A DNA stretch of 64,000 bases, from the NCBI RefSeq assembly GCF_003234115.2, contig NZ_CP126251.1, positions 1,302,001 to 1,366,000 on the forward strand, given 5' to 3'. How positions within the stretch are numbered: the first letter of the stretch is position 1; the number at the start of each line of letters is the position of its first letter. Below are positions 58,249 to 64,000 of the stretch, piece after piece. The notes under the pieces were generated by a model, which saw only the letters and a list, made by a program, of their open reading frames with translations, was not told the origin of the DNA and made no database searches. The stretch comes from Curtobacterium sp. MCPF17_002 (GTDB lineage Bacteria; Actinomycetota; Actinomycetes; Actinomycetales; Microbacteriaceae). The translations under genes were made by a program, and so were the position numbers.

Positions 58249-59769
58249 TCAGCTCGCCGAACCCACCCCGACCCCGAGCGCCCCGAGCAGCGCGTCGAGC
58301 GCCCGGTCGAGCTGCGGGGTCGTCAGCGCGCCGTACCCGAGGACGACGCCGTCCGGCGCGCTCCCCGGCGCGACCTCGTACTCGTCGAGCGCACTGACGA
58401 GGACCCCGGCCGCGACCATCCGCGTGACCACGGCCCGCGCGGTCACCGGAGCCGACCACGTCACCACCGCGTGCAGACCGCCGTTCAGGGCACGTGCCTC
58501 CAGGCCCGCGACCCCGTCGAGACGTGCCGCGATCTGCTCACGGCGGTGCGTGTAGTCGCGCCGGACCCGGCCGAGGTGACGACGGAGCGCGCCCGTCCGC
58601 AGCAGGTGCGCGAGGGCGACCTGGACGGACTCCGCGACGACCGGGCCGCGTGCCCTCCTGGCGGTCGCGACGGCGTCCGGCGCGGCGCCGGGCGGCAGGG
58701 CCAGGAACGCCACCCGGAGCCGCGGGTCGAGCGTCTTCGAGAAGGTGCCGAGGTGCAGGACGACACCGCCCGTGTCGAGCGCCGCGAGGGCCGGCACCGG
58801 GGTCCCGCGGTGCCGGAACTCCGAGTCGTAGTCGTCCTCGACCACCAGACTGCCGGACCGCGCGGCCCACTCGAGCAGCCGGAGGCGCTGGGCCACCGGC
58901 ATCACCGAGCCGAGCGGGTACTGGTGCGTGGGGGTGACGACGACGGCGTCCACCGGGCCGACCGCCCGCAGTGCGTCGAGGTCGAGGCCGTCGTCGTCCA
59001 CCCGGACCCCGACGAGCTCGGCGCCGGCGCTCGTCATCGCCCGTCGGCCGGACCGGTAGCCGGGGTCCTCGACGACGATCCGCGGCGTCCGCCCGAGGTG
59101 CGTGCGGAGCCCCTCGACGACGAGGGACAGCGCCTCGGCGGCCCCGGCCGTTACGACGACGCGCGCGACGTCGGGCGCGAAGCCACGGCTCAGTCCGGCC
59201 TGCGCGGCGATCCGGGCGCGGAGCTCCGGCATCCCGAGGGGGTCGGACAGGGTGTTCTGCAGCGGGGCGTCGGCTGCCGCGCGCCAGGCGGCCCGCCAGT
59301 CCCGCTGGGCGATCGCGGTCACGGCGGGGATGCCCGGTCGGCAGTAGAGCAGGGCGGGGGAGTGCGCGTGCGCGGGGGAGTGCGGGTGCGCGGGGGAGTG
59401 CGCGTGCGCGTGGGGGTCCACCGCCCCGTCCCGCGCCGGGCCGCCCACGGTGCCCGCCCGGTCGCCCGTCACGGGCACGCCTGGCACCCCCTCGGCCACG
59501 CGCGCCACCGCCCCGTGCCGCGTCCGGATCCACCCCTCGCCGTCGAGCTGCTCGTACGCCGCGACGACCGTGCCGCGGGCGACCCCGAGCTCGGCGGCCA
59601 GCGCCCGGGTGGAGGGCAGTGCTTCCCCGGCCGCGAGCGTGCCGTCCTGCACCATCGCGCGCACCCGCGCGACCACCCCCGCGGTCTTGCCCGTAGCGTG
59701 CACGTGGCCCTCGGTCTCGCTCGACTGGTCCACCGGGCCTCCGCTGATCTGGTCCACCAACCGGACCAC
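58249..59769 (-). CDS. MocR-family GntR/aminotransferase regulator
   Basis: The 506-residue protein has a GntR winged helix (about residues 25-90: Leu-Pro-Ser-Thr-Arg-Ala-Leu-Ala-Ala-Glu-Leu-Gly-Val-Ala-Arg-Gly-Thr-Val) and a class I aminotransferase-like domain with Thr-Pro-Thr-His-Gln-Tyr-Pro-Leu-Gly and the PLP lysine in Gly-Thr-Phe-Ser-Lys-Thr-Leu (near 375). The linker contains a His-Ala/Ser-Pro repeat (DNA 59343-59424). Start is uncertain: the GTG at 59769 lies 5 nt after TAGGCT (59780-59775); GTGs at 59757 or 59733 are alternatives. PLP-sensing MocR proteins such as PdxR control vitamin B6 genes, and the divergent gene is PNPOx-like. Confidence 0.87.
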   Translation of the reverse strand: MVRLVDQISGGPVDQSSETEGHVHATGKTAGVVARVRAMVQDGTLAAGEALPSTRALAAELGVARGTVVAAYEQLDGEGWIRTRHGAVARVAEGVPGVPVTGDRAGTVGGPARDGAVDPHAHAHSPAHPHSPAHAHSPALLYCRPGIPAVTAIAQRDWRAAWRAAADAPLQNTLSDPLGMPELRARIAAQAGLSRGFAPDVARVVVTAGAAEALSLVVEGLRTHLGRTPRIVVEDPGYRSGRRAMTSAGAELVGVRVDDDGLDLDALRAVGPVDAVVVTPTHQYPLGSVMPVAQRLRLLEWAARSGSLVVEDDYDSEFRHRGTPVPALAALDTGGVVLHLGTFSKTLDPRLRVAFLALPPGAAPDAVATARRARGPVVAESVQVALAHLLRTGALRRHLGRVRRDYTHRREQIAARLDGVAGLEARALNGGLHAVVTWSAPVTARAVVTRMVAAGVLVSALDEYEVAPGSAPDGVVLGYGALTTPQLDRALDALLGALGVGVGSAS

Positions 59770-59784
59770 TCGCGAGCCTAGCGT
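59725..59784. promoter_or_regulatory. MocR direct-repeat operator with overlapping divergent -10 boxes
   Basis: CTGGTCCACC occurs at 59725-59734 and 59749-59758 as exact direct repeats 24 bp apart, with an inverted GGACCA at 59763-59768. MocR regulators often bind such direct repeats. The leftward -10 TAGGCT (59780-59775) and rightward -10 TAGCGT (59779-59784) share their TA. Confidence 0.65.
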
Positions 59785-59791
59785 TGCCCGC

Positions 59792-60526
59792 ATGCGCACC
59801 ACGAGCCTCCCGTCCGACCCGTCGCTCACCGTCCGTCGCCTGCGCGACCGGCAGTCCCACGACCCCGCGGACCTGTCCGCGGTCCTCGCCGAGGCGATCG
59901 TCGCCCACGTCGGCTTCGTCCGCGGAGGCCACCCGATCGTCCTGCCCTTCCTCTGCGGCGTCGGCGACCTCGGTGCCGGTCCGGTCCTGCTGCTGCACGG
60001 CTCCACCGGTGGGGGACTGTTCCTCGACGCCGGCGCGGACGGGATCCCGGTGTCCGCGACCGTCACCCACGTCGACGGTCTCGTGTTCGCGCGCTCGACG
60101 TTCGACAGCTCGGCGAACTACCGGAGCGCGATGGTGGTCGGTCGAGCGGCCGTCGTCCCCGAGGAGCTCCGCACGGAGGCGCTGTGGCAGATCGCCGACC
60201 ACCTCATGCCCGGCCGCCGCGACGAGGTGCGGGAGATGACCGCGAAGGAGGTCCGCGCCACCCAGGTCCTGCAGCTCCCGCTCGACCGTGCCAGCGTGAA
60301 GATCCGTGCGGCGGGCGTCGGCGAGGGCATCGACGACGGTGAGGACCACGGCGTCTGGGCGGGCGTCCTGCCGCTCGCGGTCCGGGCCGGGGCACCGATC
60401 GCGGGGGACGTCTCGGGGGACGCGCCGGTCGATGCCTCGGTGCGTGCGCTCGCGGCTCGCCTCGACGAACTGGCGGGCGGCCGGGAGGCGCGGATCGCCG
60501 CCGTCATGCGGCCGACGCCCGCCTGA
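59792..60526 (+). CDS. Pyridoxamine 5'-phosphate oxidase-family flavoprotein
   Basis: The 244-residue protein has the split-barrel FMN fold: His-Val-Gly-Phe-Val-Arg-Gly-Gly-His-Pro-Ile-Val-Leu-Pro near residue 38, Leu-Leu-His-Gly-Ser-Thr-Gly-Gly near 63, and Tyr-Arg-Ser-Ala-Met-Val-Val-Gly-Arg near 108. It is the flavin-nucleotide-binding (NimA-like) branch rather than PdxH itself. The ATG lies 7 nt after TAGCGT, so it is leaderless. Regulation by the divergent PLP-type MocR protein suggests a vitamin B6-linked or redox role. Confidence 0.86.
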   Translation: MRTTSLPSDPSLTVRRLRDRQSHDPADLSAVLAEAIVAHVGFVRGGHPIVLPFLCGVGDLGAGPVLLLHGSTGGGLFLDAGADGIPVSATVTHVDGLVFARSTFDSSANYRSAMVVGRAAVVPEELRTEALWQIADHLMPGRRDEVREMTAKEVRATQVLQLPLDRASVKIRAAGVGEGIDDGEDHGVWAGVLPLAVRAGAPIAGDVSGDAPVDASVRALAARLDELAGGREARIAAVMRPTPA

Positions 60527-60694
60527 CGGCCGGGTCCAGGGCTGCGGGCGGGCTGCGAGGAGAGCCGCTCCCTGTGACGAACCGCAGGAACCGGGGGGCA
60601 TCGCCCAGCCGGGAACAGGTTCGTGACCAATACGTTATCTTTCCGAGTCGCCTGATCACCTGCTCGGGTCAGCTCGTCCGACCCGGAAGGAACC

Positions 60695-61714
60695 ATGGGA
60701 CGCCACGCACTCCCCGCAGTACCCGACGCCGTCGTCGCTCCTGCTCCCACCCCCGTTGTTCCGGCTGCTGTTGCTCCGGCCGCTGTTGCACCCGCTCCTG
60801 TTGCGCCTGCCGCTCTTGCACCTGCTCCTGTTGCTCCGGCTCCTGTTGCTCCGGCCGAGCTGCGCCGTCCGCGTGGTCGTCGATCCGCGTTCGGTCCCGC
60901 CGTCGCACGGTCCACCTTCGTGGAGCACACCAAACCGGCCCGGACCGTCTCGCTCTCCCAGGCCCGACCCGTGGCCTCGACCGCCGTCGCCGGTACCGCC
61001 GTGCTGAGCCGGACGGCCACACTCCGCGCCGAGCGGGCCGTCGATCCCCGGCACGTCCGCCGCGCCGCCAACGCGAAGCGCGCCGCCGTCCTCCTCGCAC
61101 CGGCCCTGGCCGTCACCTCGAGCCTGACCCTCGCGCTCCCGGCGAACGCCGCCACCCCGTCCACCGAGGCGCACCACGGCGTCACCACCTCCGAGCAGGC
61201 GCAGACGTACACCGTCGCCCGGGACGTCCAGGTCCCCGTGGTCTCCACCGACGGCATGACCACCACGACGACGATCGTGTCCTACCCGACCATCGTGACG
61301 AAGTTCGGCGTGAGCACGCAGCAGGCCGAGGACGCCATCTCGAAGGTCCTCTCCGCCGGCGGCGACCGGGCGACGATCGTGTCCACCGCGTTGCAGTACA
61401 TGGGCGACCCGTACGTCGAGGGCGGCGCGAGCCACGAGGGCATCGACTGCTCCGGGCTCACGATGGTGGCGTACGCCGCCGTCGGCATCCCGCTCGTGCA
61501 CTACGTCCCGACCCAGGACGCCGCCGCGACGACGATCCCGGAGTCCGAGGGTCAGCCCGGCGACCTCGTCGTGTACGACGACGAGGACCACGTCGGCATC
61601 TTCCTCGGCGACGGACTCGTGCTGCAGGCGCCGCACCCCGGCGACCCGGTCGACATCGTGCCGATGTACTCGGCGGCGCACCACTTCGCGCGGGTGCTGC
61701 CGGCGGGCAGCTGA
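60695..61714 (+). CDS. NlpC/P60 endopeptidase-domain cell-wall protein
   Basis: The 339-residue protein ends in an NlpC/P60 domain with catalytic Cys in Gly-Ile-Asp-Cys-Ser-Gly-Leu-Thr (near 254) and His in Glu-Asp-His-Val-Gly-Ile-Phe (near 295), which would cut peptidoglycan stem peptides. The N-terminus is unusual: an Ala-Pro-Val repeat of about 40 residues (DNA 60728-60852), a basic region, and only then a hydrophobic segment (about 129-152, Ala-Asn-Ala-Ala end) acting as signal peptide or anchor. An AT-rich stretch near 60622-60641 contains a possible -10 TATCTT. Confidence 0.85.
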   Translation: MGRHALPAVPDAVVAPAPTPVVPAAVAPAAVAPAPVAPAALAPAPVAPAPVAPAELRRPRGRRSAFGPAVARSTFVEHTKPARTVSLSQARPVASTAVAGTAVLSRTATLRAERAVDPRHVRRAANAKRAAVLLAPALAVTSSLTLALPANAATPSTEAHHGVTTSEQAQTYTVARDVQVPVVSTDGMTTTTTIVSYPTIVTKFGVSTQQAEDAISKVLSAGGDRATIVSTALQYMGDPYVEGGASHEGIDCSGLTMVAYAAVGIPLVHYVPTQDAAATTIPESEGQPGDLVVYDDEDHVGIFLGDGLVLQAPHPGDPVDIVPMYSAAHHFARVLPAGS

Positions 61715-61736
61715 CGGGATCACGTATCCTGGAGTG

Positions 61737-62969
61737 ATGGCCTCCGACACCCGCACCCCGTTCGAACAGCAGCAGTCTGCTCGGCCGCAGGTGCGTCCGC
61801 GCACCGAGGGCTGGAAACAGGCGACCGACACCGACGGCCGACCGCTCCTGCAGTTCGCGTCCCCGAAGCGGGGCAAGCCGCCGGTGCACCTCGCCGACCT
61901 GACGGCCGAGGAACGCGTCGCCCGCGTCAAGGAACTCGGCCTGCCGGGCTTCCGGGCCAAGCAGCTGTCCACGCACTACTTCACGCACTACACGTCCGAC
62001 CCGGCGAAGATGACCGACCTGCCGGCCGCCCAGCGCGACGAACTCGTCGCCGGGATGCTGCCGCCGCTCCTCACCGAGACCCGGCGTCTCGCGACGGACA
62101 AGGGCGACACGATCAAGTTCCTCTGGAAGCTGCACGACGGCGCCCTGGTCGAGTCGGTGCTCATGCGCTACCCCGGCCGCATCACGTTGTGCGTGTCGTC
62201 GCAGGCGGGGTGCGGCATGAACTGTCCGTTCTGTGCCACCGGGCAGGCCGGGCTCACCCGGAACATGTCGACCGCCGAGATCATCGAGCAGATCGTCCGG
62301 GCCAACGCCGCGATCGCCGCCGGGGAGCTCGGCGGTGACCCGCGCAAGGGCGGAGCCGACCGCGTCGATGCCGAACGCGTCACGAACATCGTGTTCATGG
62401 GCATGGGGGAGCCGCTCGCGAACTACAAGCGGGTGATGGACGCCGTGCGGATCATGGTCGCGCCGCAGCCGGACGGCCTCGGCATGAGCGCTCGGGGCAT
62501 CACGATCTCGACCGTGGGGCTGGTCCCCGCGATCAACAAGCTCGCCGACGAGGACATCCCCGTCACCTTCGCGCTCTCGCTGCACGCGCCCGACGACGAA
62601 CTCCGCGACGAGCTCATCCCGGTGAACTCGAAGTGGAAGGCCGACGAAGCGATCGACGCGGCCCACAACTACTTCGTGAAGACCGGCCGTCGTGTTTCGA
62701 TCGAGTACGCGCTCATCAAGGACATGAACGACCACGCCTGGCGTGCCGACCTGCTGGCGGAGAAGCTCAACAAGCGCGGCAAGGGCTGGGTGCACGTCAA
62801 CCCGATCCCGCTCAATCCGACGCCCGGCTCGGTGTGGACCTCGTCCGAGGTGCACGTGCAGGACGAGTTCGTCCGCCGACTCAACGCCGCCGGCATCCCG
62901 ACGACCCTCCGCGACACCCGCGGCAAGGAGATCGACGGGGCGTGCGGCCAGTTGGCCGCGGCCGAGTAG
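61737..62969 (+). CDS. rlmN: Dual-specificity 23S rRNA/tRNA adenosine-C2 methyltransferase RlmN
   Basis: The 410-residue radical-SAM enzyme has the cluster motif Cys-Gly-Met-Asn-Cys-Pro-Phe-Cys (near 161-168), Gly-Met-Gly-Glu-Pro-Leu-Ala-Asn (near 222), and the conserved Cys in Ile-Asp-Gly-Ala-Cys-Gly-Gln-Leu near the C-terminus (about 403). It methylates A2503 of 23S rRNA and A37 of some tRNAs. A -10 TATCCT (61725-61730) 6 nt before the ATG implies a leaderless message. It is upstream of, and co-oriented with, the rRNA operon. Confidence 0.96.
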   Translation: MASDTRTPFEQQQSARPQVRPRTEGWKQATDTDGRPLLQFASPKRGKPPVHLADLTAEERVARVKELGLPGFRAKQLSTHYFTHYTSDPAKMTDLPAAQRDELVAGMLPPLLTETRRLATDKGDTIKFLWKLHDGALVESVLMRYPGRITLCVSSQAGCGMNCPFCATGQAGLTRNMSTAEIIEQIVRANAAIAAGELGGDPRKGGADRVDAERVTNIVFMGMGEPLANYKRVMDAVRIMVAPQPDGLGMSARGITISTVGLVPAINKLADEDIPVTFALSLHAPDDELRDELIPVNSKWKADEAIDAAHNYFVKTGRRVSIEYALIKDMNDHAWRADLLAEKLNKRGKGWVHVNPIPLNPTPGSVWTSSEVHVQDEFVRRLNAAGIPTTLRDTRGKEIDGACGQLAAAE

Positions 62970-63137
62970 GCGCTGCCCCCGCTCGCTCTGTCGTCGTTGG
63001 TCGATCGGTCCGGTCAGGTTCAGGTTCGTGCAGAGGCACGGTGTGAGGTCCGCACCGTGCCTCTCGTCGTTCCCGGGCGCCGGCGGAGGTCCGTGTGGTG
63101 CGAGGGAGGTCCGCGTGGTGCGCGGGAGGTCCGTGTG

Positions 63138-63198
63138 GTGCGAGGTTGCGCACTCGGTGCGGCCTCGACGGGGTCGCACCGAGTGCGGAACCTCGCAC
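63138..63198. repeat. Family E palindrome upstream of the rRNA promoter
   Basis: Two 24-bp arms (63138-63161 and 63175-63198) pair with one mismatch, beginning GTGCGAGGTT and reading on to CACTCGGTGCG. The left side is preceded by tandem GGAGGTCCGTGTGGTGCG copies (63085-63135). The 650-nt gap after rlmN holds this repeat, the rRNA promoter and the rRNA leader. Confidence 0.8.
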
Positions 63199-63263
63199 CG
63201 AGTTGCCGCGACCCGCGTGGTTCCGGGCCTCGGAGGATCGACACGCCCGGGATGTGGGGCAGG

Positions 63264-63293
63264 TTGGCGCTCCCGTTCACCTCTGCGTAAAGT
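63264..63293 (+). promoter_or_regulatory. Candidate rRNA operon promoter
   Basis: TTGGCG (63264-63269), an 18-nt spacer and TAAAGT (63288-63293) fit a vegetative sigma promoter about 330 nt before the 16S gene. Further promoters may exist in the AT-rich leader (63476-63620). Confidence 0.6.
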
Positions 63294-63452
63294 AATCACT
63301 CGTTGCCGCTGAGGCGGAGAACGGAACGGCCGAGACGGTCACCGGGTCACAGACTCGGAGATCATGTCCACCACGGTTCTTCCCCGGGCAACGAAAGCCA
63401 AAGCCTCTCTGGCGGAGCACCATCACGGTGCCGAGCGGGGAGTGCGTCTGGT

Positions 63453-63476
63453 CCTTGAGAACTCAACAGCGTGCAC
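63453..63476 (+). promoter_or_regulatory. Conserved rRNA leader motif (CTTGAGAACTCAACAG)
   Basis: This motif is familiar from actinobacterial rRNA leaders and spacers; TTGAG/CTCAA forms a tiny hairpin. It probably takes part in antitermination or RNase processing. The leader composition shifts to AT-rich after it. Confidence 0.55.
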
Positions 63477-63623
63477 ATTGTCAATGCCAATTTATTGATT
63501 GACCTCGTGCCTGGTCGGCTTGCTGACCGGGTCATGAAGCAATTCCTTTTGGATTGAAGATTGTCAGTAGACAGTCAACAGTCAGAATCAACTCGCTGAC
63601 ACTTCGGTGTTGGTTGTAATTTT

Positions 63624-64000
<377 letters not shown>

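Noticed and set aside
60540-60694. c-di-AMP (ydaO) riboswitch before the NlpC/P60 gene, as in other actinobacteria
   Set aside because: The region has hairpins but I could not match the conserved riboswitch core sequences.

Overview
The window is high-GC actinobacterial DNA. It ends inside a 16S rRNA gene (from about 63624) whose opening variable region reads as Curtobacterium or a close Microbacteriaceae relative; the genus is my recognition of the sequence, not a search. Genes are dense, GTG and TTG starts are common, and many genes appear to be transcribed as leaderless mRNAs with a TAnnnT -10 box 5-7 nt before the start codon. The content (GH16 and GH43 enzymes, sugar ABC transporter, apiose-type catabolism, a cellulose-synthase-like enzyme) suits a plant- or litter-associated bacterium.

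Layout. 1-10.8 kb: small membrane proteins, regulators paired with single enzymes (MarR with an HSL-type hydrolase, FAD monooxygenase with MarR, TetR with SDR), a VanZ-like protein, a frameshifted DUF1648 gene, a fatty acid desaturase and a cold-shock protein. 10.9-15.6 kb: a free-standing A-T-TE NRPS-like enzyme, a quinone oxidoreductase and TetR. 16.2-20.3 kb: two GH16-like secreted paralogues flanking an Arr rifampin ADP-ribosyltransferase, then a two-gene ABC exporter. 20.4-28.3 kb: RibD/DHFR-like protein, ScyD/ScyE-like secreted protein, PLP decarboxylase, GH43-like secreted enzyme, Ser/Thr kinase with GAF domain, TPR protein.

28.4-40.4 kb is a carbohydrate locus. A leftward operon (solute-binding lipoprotein, two permeases, a toroid-lyase-like protein, an Idh-PmoA fusion) diverges from a LacI regulator, which is followed by a rightward operon (Gfo/Idh oxidoreductase, DUF993 protein, TIM-barrel epimerase). 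The same 14-bp operator lies at both promoters, so the LacI protein probably controls both. 40.6-45.8 kb: a methyltransferase and a 1322-residue protein fusing a cellulose-synthase-like GT2 with an OafA-type acyltransferase and a SGNH domain.

45.9-55.6 kb looks like a near-complete D-apiose/D-apionate pathway: FadR-type regulator, MFS importer, DhaKL-type L-erythrulose kinase, RpiB-type and TIM-type isomerases, OiaC-like decarboxylase, ApnO-like oxidoisomerase, then a divergent ApnL-like lactonase and SDR. Three copies of GGTCAACCGGTT at the regulator, main operon and lactonase/SDR promoters tie them into one regulon. 55.9-63.0 kb: a tiny ORF with AraC, alpha/beta hydrolase, MocR with a PNPOx-like flavoprotein, NlpC/P60 protein and RlmN, then the rRNA promoter and 16S.

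Two genome-scale oddities recur: several families of long perfect palindromes in intergenic DNA, and in-frame short tandem repeats inserted into at least ten otherwise ordinary genes.
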